From Sva-07 sp964592115 (lineage in GTDB: Bacteria; Actinomycetota; Acidimicrobiia; Acidimicrobiales; Ilumatobacteraceae), in NCBI GenBank assembly GCA_964592115.1, contig CAZQCP010000001.1, positions 22,151 through 86,150 of the forward strand: a DNA stretch of 64,000 nucleotides, in the 5' to 3' direction. The notes under the pieces were generated by a model. That model was given only the letters and a program-made list of their open reading frames with translations. It was not told where the DNA came from and searched no databases. Positions 9,231-16,859 of the stretch are shown here, in pieces; within the stretch, counting starts at the first letter, position 1, and every line of letters starts with the position of its first letter. The translations under genes and the position numbers were made by a program.

Positions 9231-10141
9231 GCCGTGTACACGGCGAGTCCGTACACCACGAGCCACGCCACTCCGAGCACGAGCAACAACCGGTCGCTCG
9301 TGAAGACCTCCTCCGGCGCCGACCCGCGACCTTGTTCGAGCACCAACAGGTAGCGCATCACAGCCATCAGCATCGGCACGATCGACAGCTCGTACAGCGG
9401 CCAGTCGCTCGTCGACACCAGCGCCGTCTCGAACGCCCAGATGCAGTAGCTGATCAGCACGCCGCCGACGCTCACCGACAGCATGATCCGCAGGTAGCCG
9501 ACCGGGTAGTCCTCGAGCGTGGCCCTCGTGCCGGCCGTGTCGCCCACCTCGTTGAGCTCCGCGTAACGCTTGCCGACGACGATGAACAGCGAGCCGAACA
9601 TGATGCACAAGATGAACCACCGCGACATCGGCACGTCGACGGCGACAGCGCCGGCCGCGGCGCGCAACACGAATCCAGCGGCGACCGTGACCACGTCGAC
9701 GACGGGTTCGTGTTTCAGCCACAGCGTGTAGGCGATGGTGATGACGATGTAGGTGGCGACGACCGCGACGGTCTCCCAGCGGCCTGTGGCGGCGGCCAAC
9801 CCGAGTGCGACGATGGGCAACACGACGCCCGCTGCCCGGGCGGCACCGATCGACAACTGGCCGGCCGCGATCGGGCGGTACCGCTTGGTCGGATGATTGC
9901 GGTCGGCCTCGACATCGAGCAGGTCGTTCCAGAAGTAGATGCCGCTCGCCGCGCAACAGAATGCGGCGAACGCGAGCAACGTGGCGCCGAGTGCGTCCCA
10001 CTCGTCGAGGACGCCTGCCGCGCCGGGGGCGGCGAACACGAGCACGTTCTTGAGCCATTGCTTGGGCCGTGCCGTGCGCACGAGGCCATGCAGGGTCCCC
10101 GCGCCGTCACCGGGCGGAGGGGTCGTTCGCTCGTGGTTCAT
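9227..10141 (-). CDS. ubiA: UbiA-family decaprenyl-phosphate phosphoribosyltransferase (DPPR synthase)
   Basis: A 304-residue polytopic prenyltransferase. It should move 5-phosphoribose from PRPP to decaprenyl phosphate, the committed step of DPA synthesis (Rv3806c in M. tuberculosis). It opens with RPKQWLKNVLVFAAP, has the Mg-binding NDLLDVEADRNHP motif, then KRYRPIAAG and a second Asp-rich loop region, with about nine hydrophobic segments. It differs from quinone-pathway UbiA by the RPKQWLKN start, which is characteristic of DPPR synthases. ATG at 10141. An upstream in-frame extension is rejected as low-complexity overlap with the HAD gene. It overlaps dprE1 by four bases. Confidence 0.9.
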   Translation of the reverse strand: MNHERTTPPPGDGAGTLHGLVRTARPKQWLKNVLVFAAPGAAGVLDEWDALGATLLAFAAFCCAASGIYFWNDLLDVEADRNHPTKRYRPIAAGQLSIGAARAAGVVLPIVALGLAAATGRWETVAVVATYIVITIAYTLWLKHEPVVDVVTVAAGFVLRAAAGAVAVDVPMSRWFILCIMFGSLFIVVGKRYAELNEVGDTAGTRATLEDYPVGYLRIMLSVSVGGVLISYCIWAFETALVSTSDWPLYELSIVPMLMAVMRYLLVLEQGRGSAPEEVFTSDRLLLVLGVAWLVVYGLAVYTA

Positions 10142-10169
10142 CGCGCCGCAGACCGTACCCGGGGCGCGG

Positions 10170-10862
10170 TCAGCGTCGCGGTATCTCCGCCAGCAACCAC
10201 GGCGGCGGTGAGCCACGGCCGACCCAGTGTGCGACATCGGCGTCGAGCAGCAGCTCACGATCGCCACCCGAGTCGCCGTATGCCGTGAGGTGGATGTCGC
10301 CCCGGGTTCGGCCGAGGGTTCCCAGCCAGGCGTCGAGCCGACGGACCTTCTCGCCGGCCCGGCAGTTCGGCCCGTCGAGGTCACCGGTCAGCGTGCCGTC
10401 GTCGGCCACCGCGAGTCGCGTGCCGAGGACGTGGCCGACACCGAGCAGACCCGCCAGCGGGCGCAGATACACCTCGTAGGAGGCGGACACGAACACGACG
10501 GTGTCGCCGTCGGCGAGGTGCCGGCGAAGCGAGCCGACGATCTCGGCCCGCAGGCGATCCTCGTACACCTCGGCGGCGAAGCGCCCGGCGGTGGCGACGA
10601 CCTCGGCGGCGACCCGCCCGCGCAGCGCAGCGCTCGTGGCGAGCGCTTTGAGTCGATCACGGTCACGGCGCGCAGCGGCGCCGGCCAGTGCGAGCGGGCG
10701 GCGTCCCAACCCGGCGACGATGCGCGATGTGCCCCCGACGCGGCGCAGGAACGGCACGACGCAGTCGCGCGACGTGACCGTGCCGTCGACGTCGAATGCC
10801 ACGACCCGCTCGACGGTTCCCCCTGGCTCGGGGGCGTCGAGTGTGGTGCGCGCGCCGGCCAT
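10170..10862 (-). CDS. HAD-IB family phosphatase (SerB-like)
   Basis: A 230-residue HAD phosphatase of subclass IB. The nucleophile motif is AFDVDGTVTSRD. Motif II is VFVSASYEVYLRPLA, the lysine motif is AGEKVRRLDAWL and motif IV is TAYGDSGGDRELL. It is soluble. It lies 28 bases upstream of ubiA in the same operon, and HAD-IB proteins are often next to or fused with UbiA proteins. In mycobacteria the DPPR 5-phosphatase is a PAP2-type protein (Rv3807c) encoded beside ubiA, and no such gene is visible here. This HAD enzyme could fill that role; that is inference. A general small-phosphate phosphatase is the alternative. Confidence 0.8.
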   Translation of the reverse strand: MAGARTTLDAPEPGGTVERVVAFDVDGTVTSRDCVVPFLRRVGGTSRIVAGLGRRPLALAGAAARRDRDRLKALATSAALRGRVAAEVVATAGRFAAEVYEDRLRAEIVGSLRRHLADGDTVVFVSASYEVYLRPLAGLLGVGHVLGTRLAVADDGTLTGDLDGPNCRAGEKVRRLDAWLGTLGRTRGDIHLTAYGDSGGDRELLLDADVAHWVGRGSPPPWLLAEIPRR

Positions 10863-10866
10863 CGCG

Positions 10867-12171
10867 TCACCGGCTCCGCGCCGGGATCGCGGCGAGGGCA
10901 TCCCAGTACGCCGGCCAGCTCTTCGACACCACGTCGGGATCGGCGACCTCGATGCCGTCGACGACCAGGCCGAGCAGTCCGAACGCCATCGCCAGCCGGT
11001 GGTCGTGGTGCGTGTCGAGGCGAGCACCGTGCAGCAGGTCGGTCGGCTCGATCAGCAAGCCGTCGGGCTCGACCGTGATCCGGGCGCCGGTCCTCGTCAG
11101 CTCGGCGGCGAGGTCACCCAGGCGGTCGCTCTCCTTGGCGCGGATGAACCCGACTCCGGTGATGCGCGTCGGCGTCACGGCCTGGGTGGCGAGCACGGCC
11201 ATCGTCGGCACGAGGTCGGAGATGTCGGCCATGTCGATCTCGATGCCGCGCAGCGGCTCGTCGCGGCGCCGCATCACCACCGTGTCCGTGGCGGACCGGG
11301 TGATGATGCACCCCATCTCGCCGAGCACGTCGGCGAAGCGGGCGTCGCCTTGCACCGACGCTGCCCCGAGCCCGCGGATGCGGACCGCGCCCCCGACCAT
11401 CGCGGCGGCCGCCAGCGGGTAGCTCGCCGAACTGGCATCGGGCTCGACGCGGTACGACGTGGCCAGGTACTCGCCGGCGGGGACGTCGACGTGGCGGGCG
11501 TGGACCTCCACGCCGAGCACGCCGAAGGCGTCCATCACCGCCCGCGTGATCTCGAGGTACGGGCGCGACACGAGCCCTGTCGACAGCCACAGCTTGAGCC
11601 CGCCCGGCACGTACGGCCCGATCAGCATCATCGCCGTCACGTACTGGCTCGACACATCGCCGGGCATCACGACGGCGTCGGCGGTCCGGAGTGGTCCGGC
11701 GACCGTGACGGGCAGGTGGCCCTCGATCTCAGCCGGCGTGACCGTCGCCCCGAGCGCCACGAGCGAATCGTGGAGGGGGCCCATCGGTCGCGCCCGCAGC
11801 GGCGGCAGCCCGTCGATCGTGTACTCCCCCGTTCCGAGGGCGGCGACGGCGGTGAGGAAGCGTGACGTCGTGCCGGCCAGTCCGGTCTCGAGCCGCATCG
11901 GGCCAGGCGTCAACTCGCCACCGGTGCCGGCGACGTCGGCGACGAGCAGCCCGTCGTCGACTCGTTCGCCGATCCCCGCTCCGAGCTGTTGCAGGCACGC
12001 GATCATCGCCCGCGTGTCGTCACCGGGGGCGATGCCGACGACCTCCGAGGTGCCTTCGGCGAGCGCAGCGCAGATCAACGCCCGGTTGGCGATGCTCTTG
12101 GACGGTGGCACGGCGACGTCGGCGATGACCGGTGCGTCGGCCCGCCGGACGCGATGGACCTGGTCGCTCAT
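10867..12171 (-). CDS. aroA: 3-phosphoshikimate 1-carboxyvinyltransferase (EPSP synthase)
   Basis: A 434-residue EPSP synthase that joins shikimate-3-phosphate and PEP in chorismate synthesis. Motifs seen are VPPSKSIANRALICAALA near the start, TGLAGTTSRFLTAVAAL, GDVSSQYVTAMML and KESDRLGDLAAEL. HHDHRLAMAFGL near the end is the conserved late motif. Length is typical. ATG at 12171, 10 bases after the tyrA stop. The sequence has the wild-type GxxGTTSRF form rather than an obviously insensitive variant. It is cotranscribed with tyrA, as expected for aromatic amino acid genes. Confidence 0.95.
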   Translation of the reverse strand: MSDQVHRVRRADAPVIADVAVPPSKSIANRALICAALAEGTSEVVGIAPGDDTRAMIACLQQLGAGIGERVDDGLLVADVAGTGGELTPGPMRLETGLAGTTSRFLTAVAALGTGEYTIDGLPPLRARPMGPLHDSLVALGATVTPAEIEGHLPVTVAGPLRTADAVVMPGDVSSQYVTAMMLIGPYVPGGLKLWLSTGLVSRPYLEITRAVMDAFGVLGVEVHARHVDVPAGEYLATSYRVEPDASSASYPLAAAAMVGGAVRIRGLGAASVQGDARFADVLGEMGCIITRSATDTVVMRRRDEPLRGIEIDMADISDLVPTMAVLATQAVTPTRITGVGFIRAKESDRLGDLAAELTRTGARITVEPDGLLIEPTDLLHGARLDTHHDHRLAMAFGLLGLVVDGIEVADPDVVSKSWPAYWDALAAIPARSR

Positions 12172-12181
12172 GTCGGCGGCG

Positions 12182-13291
12182 TCATGAGAGCGGCTGCACG
12201 GCCGGCCGGAAGCCGCGGGCGATGAGGCCGCCGCGGTAGAGATCGACGAGCGCCCGGTCGACGAGCACGACCGCAACGCCGCGGTTGCTCTCGGCGACGT
12301 GGACCACCTCGAAGCTGGCGATGTTGACGCTCAGCTCCGCGGCCAGCGTGAACACCTCGGCGGCCGCACCGGCGCGGTCCGGGATCGGGATGCGCACCTC
12401 GGCGAGCTCGTCGGGGTGCACGACCCTCGCGGGCAGGTTGACGCGGGCGGAACGTGCCGCAGTGAGCTTGGCGTGCAGCGCGTCGCGGTCGTCGGCGCCG
12501 ATCATGTCGTGCATCTCCCGCAAGCCGTCGATCAGCTGGTCGAGCGCCTGGAGGATCGCCGGACGATTCTCGGCGCAGATGTCGAGCCAGATCGCCGGTC
12601 GTCCGGCGGCCACGCGGGTCATGTCCCGGAAGCCGCCGGCGGCCAGCCGCAACAGGGCGGCGTGTTCCTCGGCGCGCTCGCTGGCGAGGCCCATCAACGT
12701 CGCCGCGGTCAGGTGGGGCACGTGGCTGACGACGGCCACCAACTGGTCGTGGCGTTCGGGTGCGAGTGCGACCACCTCGGCGCCGAGCGTCGCCACGATC
12801 GATGCCACCGTGGTGAGCACCCAATCATCGGTCTCCGCGGTCGGTGTGAGGACCCACACCGCGCCCTCGAACAGGTCGGCCTGGGCTCCGTCGAGCCCGT
12901 CGAGCTCGGAGCCGGCCATCGGGTGTCCGCCGACGAAGCGGGCATCGGCCGACGCTTGGCAGACCATCGCTTTGACGCTGCCGACGTCGGTCACCGCGCC
13001 GTTCGTCTCGGCGAGTGCCCGCTTCACCTGGTCGGCCACGCCGAGCACCGGAACGGCGACGATCGTCAGTTCCGCCAGCGGGTCGAGGCCGCCGGCATCG
13101 TGGCTGCTGACATCGACGACGCCACGCTCGAGCGCGACCGCGGCGACCGCCGGGTCGCTGTCGTCGCCGGTGACGTACCAGCCGCGCTCACGCAGCCCGA
13201 GCGCGACCGAACCGCCGATCAGACCGAGGCCGATCACGTTGGCACGGCGCGGTGCGACGTCGATCGCAGCTGGTAGCGCGGTGTCGGTCAC
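12182..13291 (-). CDS. tyrA: Prephenate dehydrogenase with C-terminal ACT domain
   Basis: A 369-residue enzyme for tyrosine synthesis that oxidatively decarboxylates prephenate. The NAD-binding site is VIGLGLIGGSVALGLRERG (about 19-37). The catalytic-domain signature is VGGHPMAGSELDGLDG, followed by the all-helical dimerisation region. The last 80 residues start with EVRIPIPDRAGAAAEVFTLA and form an ACT domain, which suggests feedback control by tyrosine. The start is GTG at 13291, since the frame upstream is low-complexity. It sits between rluB and aroA in the same operon. Whether it prefers prephenate or arogenate cannot be told from motifs alone. Confidence 0.92.
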   Translation of the reverse strand: MTDTALPAAIDVAPRRANVIGLGLIGGSVALGLRERGWYVTGDDSDPAVAAVALERGVVDVSSHDAGGLDPLAELTIVAVPVLGVADQVKRALAETNGAVTDVGSVKAMVCQASADARFVGGHPMAGSELDGLDGAQADLFEGAVWVLTPTAETDDWVLTTVASIVATLGAEVVALAPERHDQLVAVVSHVPHLTAATLMGLASERAEEHAALLRLAAGGFRDMTRVAAGRPAIWLDICAENRPAILQALDQLIDGLREMHDMIGADDRDALHAKLTAARSARVNLPARVVHPDELAEVRIPIPDRAGAAAEVFTLAAELSVNIASFEVVHVAESNRGVAVVLVDRALVDLYRGGLIARGFRPAVQPLS

Positions 13292-13356
13292 GGCGTCCGA
13301 TCGTACCGGCGTCGTCGCCGGGCGGGCGGCCCCCGGTCCCGGCCCCCTCCCCGGCA

Positions 13357-14130
13357 CTACTGGGCGACGGCCGCGGTCAGCGCCCGCCACTCCTCCACCG
13401 TCAGCGCCCGCCACGCACCCGGGCGCAGCGCACGGTCGGTCAGCGGGCCGATGCGGGTGCGCACGAGCCGCGTGACCGGATGGCCGACCGCCTCGCACAT
13501 GCGTCGTACCTGACGGTTGCGTCCCTCGTGGATCGTGATGCGGAGCACACCAGGGTCGGGTTGGGAGACCTTGGCAGGGGCGGTGCGCCCATCGTCGAGA
13601 TCGACCCCTTCGCGCAGCGTTCGCAACGCCGCCGGCGAGACCCGCCCGCCGGCCACTTCGGCGAGATACTCCTTGTCGACGCCGTGGGACGGATGTGCGA
13701 TGCGGTTGGCGAGCTCACCGTCGTTCGTCAACAACAACAAGCCCTCGGTGTCGGCGTCGAGGCGCCCGACGGCGAACACGCGCGGTTCGGGTGGCACGAG
13801 CTCGACGACCGTGGGCCGCCCGTGGGTGTCGCGCGCCGTGGTGACGACCCCGCTCGGCTTGTTGAGCAGGTAGTACACGAGGTCGGGCCGGACGCCGATC
13901 GGCGCGCCGTCGACCTCGATGCGGTCGGTGTCGGGATCGACACGCCGGCCGAGCACCGCCACGTCGCCGTTCACGGTCACCCGGCCGGAGGCGATCAACT
14001 CCTCGCACGTGCGCCGGCTGCCGTATCCGGTGGCCGCCAACACCTTCTGCAACCGCTCCCCGCCCGGCAGCGTGGCGCTGCGCTCCGCCATCTGCTCCCA
14101 CAGCGGCGGTTCAGGGGGCCGATCGGTCAC
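13357..14130 (-). CDS. rluB: 23S rRNA pseudouridine synthase, RluB/RsuA family
   Basis: A 257-residue pseudouridine synthase. The N-terminal S4 RNA-binding domain begins at GERLQKVLAATGYGSRRTCE. The catalytic Asp is in VGRLDADTEGLLLLTNDG, and the family motif GRNRQVRRMCEAVGHPV is present near the C-terminus. It follows scpB with a 4-base GTGA overlap, the widely conserved scpA-scpB-rluB order, which fixes the GTG start at 14130. It should modify the large subunit rRNA near the peptidyl transferase centre. Confidence 0.93.
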   Translation of the reverse strand: MTDRPPEPPLWEQMAERSATLPGGERLQKVLAATGYGSRRTCEELIASGRVTVNGDVAVLGRRVDPDTDRIEVDGAPIGVRPDLVYYLLNKPSGVVTTARDTHGRPTVVELVPPEPRVFAVGRLDADTEGLLLLTNDGELANRIAHPSHGVDKEYLAEVAGGRVSPAALRTLREGVDLDDGRTAPAKVSQPDPGVLRITIHEGRNRQVRRMCEAVGHPVTRLVRTRIGPLTDRALRPGAWRALTVEEWRALTAAVAQ

Positions 14131-14887
14131 GGGGCGTCGGGTGGTTCGCTCGGCTGCGTCGTGACCTCGATCACGGGCGTGACGCGCAAGCCGTGCTCGA
14201 GCGCCTCGACGACGTCGGCGCCGGGGATGAACTCGGCGATCGGTGGCAGGTCGTCGATCGTGGCCAGGCCGAGCTTGTCGAGGAACGTCGGAGTCGTGCC
14301 GAACAGCACCGCTTGACCCGGACCGGTGTCACGGCCGACCTCGTCGATGTAGCCGCGGGCGTGCAACGTGCGCAGCACGCCGTCGGGGTCGACGCCACGG
14401 ATCGACGCGATCTGGCCACGCGAGATCGGTTGCTTGTAGGCGACGATCGCCAGTGTCTCGAGCGCCGCACCCGACAGCCGGGCCCGCTGGTCGTGGAGGA
14501 GGAACCGCTCGACCCACGGCGTGAGGTCGGCGGCGGTCTGGTAGCGCCAGCCTCCGGCGACGTGGACGAGCTCGAAACCGTGGGCGCCCGAGACGTAGTC
14601 GGCGGCGAGCTCCTCGCACCAGTGCTCGACGAGCAGCGTCGGCTCCTCCAGCAACTGGGCCAGCAGATCGGCGGGCACCGGCTCGTGCGCCACGAGGACG
14701 ATCGCCTCGATCGCCCGCTTGGCGGTCGCCGTGCGGTCGAGGCCGGGCGGCTCCTCGAATGTGGCTTCGGNNNNNNNNNNNNNNNNNNNNNNNNNNNNNN
14801 NNNNNNNNNNNNNNNNNNNNNNNNNNNNNNNNNNNNNNNNNNNNNNNNNNNNNNNNNNNNNNNNNNNNNNGGCACTCCGTCGGACAT
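14127..14887 (-). CDS. scpB: Segregation and condensation protein B (interrupted by an assembly gap)
   Basis: A winged-helix subunit of the SMC-ScpAB condensin. After the gap the frame reads EATFEEPPGLDRTATAKRAI, then VLVAHEPVPADLLAQLLE and SGAALETLAIVAYKQPISRG, the last being the family signature. The N-terminal start lies on the other side of the 100-N placeholder: an ATG at 14887 (with an in-frame GTG at 14893) sits 7 bases after the scpA stop. Across the literal 100 N the frame does not match, which only shows that the true gap is not 100 bases. The C-terminus overlaps rluB by four bases. The missing part is the extreme N-terminus, probably a variable linker. Confidence 0.88.
14771..14870. 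other. Assembly gap (100 N placeholder) inside scpB
   Basis: Exactly 100 N. The scpB frame on the two sides differs by a non-multiple of three if the length is taken literally, so the number is a convention, not a measurement. The flanks encode the first residues (MSDGVP) and the start of the conserved ScpB domain. Confidence 0.98.
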
Positions 14888-14894
14888 CGTCACG

Positions 14895-15671
14895 TCATCC
14901 CTCGTAGGCGTCGACCAGCACGGCCGCCGCATCGAAGTCGTCGCCGGCGGTCCATTCGATCTCGATGTCGCCGAAGCGCTCCGGTTGGTCGATCTCCACC
15001 GCGCCTTGCTTGTACAGCTCGAGCACCGCCAAGAAGCGGATGATCACCTCGATGCGTTCGGCGAACGACGACGTCAGGCGGCGGAACGTGATGCGTCCCG
15101 CGCGAGGCAGCTCGTCGAGCAGCTCGCCGACGGCGTCGGCAACGGTGGTGCGGATCGGATTGACGTGGAACAGGTCGACGGTCGGTACCGGTTTGGGGGT
15201 CAGGGCCTTGATCGCCGCGTTGCGCAGCCGGGCGACGCTGGTGCCCTCGAGCAGGTCGGGCACGACGTCGGCGAAGCGCTCGTCGGGTCCGATCGCGCGG
15301 GCGAACGAGCGATCGGCGTCGTCGGCGAGGCGGGCGAACACGGCGGCGACGTCCTTGAACGTCTTGGCCTCCAAGAGCCGCGCCAGCAACATGTCGCGCT
15401 CCTCCCACAGCGCCAGCTCTTCGTCGAGGTCGATGTCGGTGGCGTTCGGCAAGAGCCGGCGGGCCTTCAGCTCGACGAGCGTGGCTGCGATCAGCAAGAA
15501 CCCGGTGGCGACGTCGAGGTCGAGGAGCTGCATCCGTTCGAGCTCGACGAGGTAGGCGTCGACGATGCTCGACAGGTTGACCTCGTAGATGTCGACCTGT
15601 TCGCGCAGGATCAACTGGAGGAGCATGTCGAATGGCCCCTCGTAGACGGGGGTGGAGACATCCATGGTCAT
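14895..15671 (-). CDS. scpA: Segregation and condensation protein A
   Basis: A 258-residue kleisin of the SMC-ScpAB complex, needed for chromosome organisation and segregation. The N-terminal motif PVYEGPFDMLLQLILREQVD binds the SMC neck. LIAATLVELKARRLLPN follows and the C-terminal winged helix includes EVIIRFLAVLELYKQGAVEI, which binds the SMC head. Alternative starts are TTG 15683 and ATG 15665; I chose ATG 15671 because it sits closest upstream of the conserved VSTPVYEG. First gene of a minus-strand operon that continues through rluB, tyrA, aroA and the arabinan genes. Divergent from trpS. Confidence 0.93.
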   Translation of the reverse strand: MTMDVSTPVYEGPFDMLLQLILREQVDIYEVNLSSIVDAYLVELERMQLLDLDVATGFLLIAATLVELKARRLLPNATDIDLDEELALWEERDMLLARLLEAKTFKDVAAVFARLADDADRSFARAIGPDERFADVVPDLLEGTSVARLRNAAIKALTPKPVPTVDLFHVNPIRTTVADAVGELLDELPRAGRITFRRLTSSFAERIEVIIRFLAVLELYKQGAVEIDQPERFGDIEIEWTAGDDFDAAAVLVDAYEG

Positions 15672-15693
15672 GGCGCCCCACAAACTACAGGGT

Positions 15694-15703
15694 TGTGATC
15701 ACA
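15694..15703. promoter_or_regulatory. Short perfect palindrome in the scpA-trpS divergent promoter region
   Basis: TGTGATCACA is a perfect 10-base palindrome in the 55-base space between the two divergent start codons. It sits just upstream of the trpS -10-like TATCGT at 15713-15718. It could be an operator, but one copy of a 10-mer is weak evidence. Confidence 0.3.
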
Positions 15704-15712
15704 CTCCGGGGG

Positions 15713-15718
15713 TATCGT
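15713..15718 (+). promoter_or_regulatory. Putative leaderless -10 box of trpS
   Basis: TATCGT lies 8 bases before the GTG start of trpS, so transcription would begin at or next to the start codon. No good -35 is seen at 17 bases. The same TAnnnT spacing recurs in front of many genes here. Confidence 0.5.
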
Positions 15719-15726
15719 CGGCACCC

Positions 15727-16755
15727 GTGACCGACCCAACCCCAGTCCACGACGGCGGCACCCCGCGGGTGCTGTCGTGCATGCAGCCGACCGGAGACGT
15801 GCACCTCGGCAGCTATCTCGGGGCGCTGCGCAACTGGGTCGATCACCAGCACGAATGCGACGCCTTCCACGGCATCGTCGACCTGCACGCGCTCACCGTC
15901 ATCGAAGAGCCGGGCGTGATCGGCGAACTGACCGTGGAGCTGGCGGCGATGTTCTTCGCCATCGGCCTCGACCCCGACGTCGCGACGGTGTTCGTGCAGA
16001 GCCACGTGCCCGAGCACAACCAGCTCGGCTGGATCATGGAGTGCACCGTCAGCTACGGCGAGCTGTCACGCATGACCCAGTTCAAGGACAAGTCGACCAA
16101 GCGCGAGGGACAGTTCATCTCGGCGGGCCTGCTCACCTACCCGGCGTTGCAGGCTGCCGACATCCTCCTCTACGACGCCAACGAGGTGCCGGTCGGTGAC
16201 GACCAGCGTCAACACGTCGAGATCACCCGCGACATCGCCATCCGCTTCAACCACCGCTTCGGTGACACGTTCGTCGTCCCCGAGGCGGTCACGCCCGCCG
16301 TCGGCGCCCGGGTGATGAGCCTGCAGGACCCGACGTCGAAGATGTCGAAGTCGGACGCCACCGACACGGGCTGCGTGTACCTGATCGACGACCCGGCGGT
16401 CGTGATGAAGAAGTTCAAGCGGGCGGTCACCGATTCCGACAGCGGCCCCGATGCGGTGCGCTACGACCGCGCCGCCAAGCCCGGTGTTGCCAACCTGTTG
16501 GAGATCAACGCCGCCGTCACCGGACGCACGGCCGAGGAGGTCGCCGACGCGTACAGCCAGTACGGCGCGCTCAAGGGTGACACCGGTGAGGCCGTCGTTG
16601 CCGCACTCGATCCGATCCGCACCCGCTACCTGGAGTTGATCGATGACCGCGGCGAGCTCGCCCGGCTGCTGCGCGTCGGCGCCGACAAGGCCCGCGAGGT
16701 CGCCAGCGCCACGTTGGACCGCGCCCAGCTGGCGATCGGCCTGCTCCCGTCGTGA
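15727..16755 (+). CDS. trpS: Tryptophanyl-tRNA synthetase
   Basis: A 342-residue class I aminoacyl-tRNA synthetase. The HIGH-like motif is in SCMQPTGDVHLGSYLGAL (about residues 18-35) and the KMSKS motif is DPTSKMSKSDATD. GDDQRQHVEITRDIA is the tRNA synthetase signature of bacterial TrpRS. Start chosen as GTG 15727, in frame and 8 bases after TATCGT. An upstream in-frame ATG at 15652 lies inside scpA on the other strand. Its stop TGA (16753-16755) overlaps the left arm of a 106-bp palindromic element. Confidence 0.95.
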   Translation: MTDPTPVHDGGTPRVLSCMQPTGDVHLGSYLGALRNWVDHQHECDAFHGIVDLHALTVIEEPGVIGELTVELAAMFFAIGLDPDVATVFVQSHVPEHNQLGWIMECTVSYGELSRMTQFKDKSTKREGQFISAGLLTYPALQAADILLYDANEVPVGDDQRQHVEITRDIAIRFNHRFGDTFVVPEAVTPAVGARVMSLQDPTSKMSKSDATDTGCVYLIDDPAVVMKKFKRAVTDSDSGPDAVRYDRAAKPGVANLLEINAAVTGRTAEEVADAYSQYGALKGDTGEAVVAALDPIRTRYLELIDDRGELARLLRVGADKAREVASATLDRAQLAIGLLPS

Positions 16756-16859
16756 GATTGCATCCGGGGTCAGACACCACATGCAACCACGCGCGAGCGC
16801 CAGGCCGGCCAACGTGATGTGTGCCGTTGCATGTGGTGTCTGACCCCGGATGCAATCTC
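16754..16859. repeat. 106-bp palindromic element with perfect 34-bp inverted arms
   Basis: The left arm (16754-16787) and right arm (16826-16859) are perfect reverse complements over 34 bases around a 38-base centre. Each arm contains GGGGTCAGACACC or its complement. The element overlaps the trpS stop codon and supplies the ATG of the MATE gene at 16850. It looks like a non-autonomous mobile palindrome (MITE or REP type). It is too AT-poor after the stem to be a classic intrinsic terminator. No transposase is nearby. Confidence 0.85.

Noticed and set aside
7440..9353. A 637-codon open frame on the plus strand
   Set aside because: Antisense to dprE1 and the methyltransferase, both of which have complete active-site motifs.
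14127..14932. Real frameshift or pseudogene in scpB
   Set aside because: The frame change coincides exactly with a 100-N placeholder whose length is arbitrary, and both flanks match a normal gene start and body.
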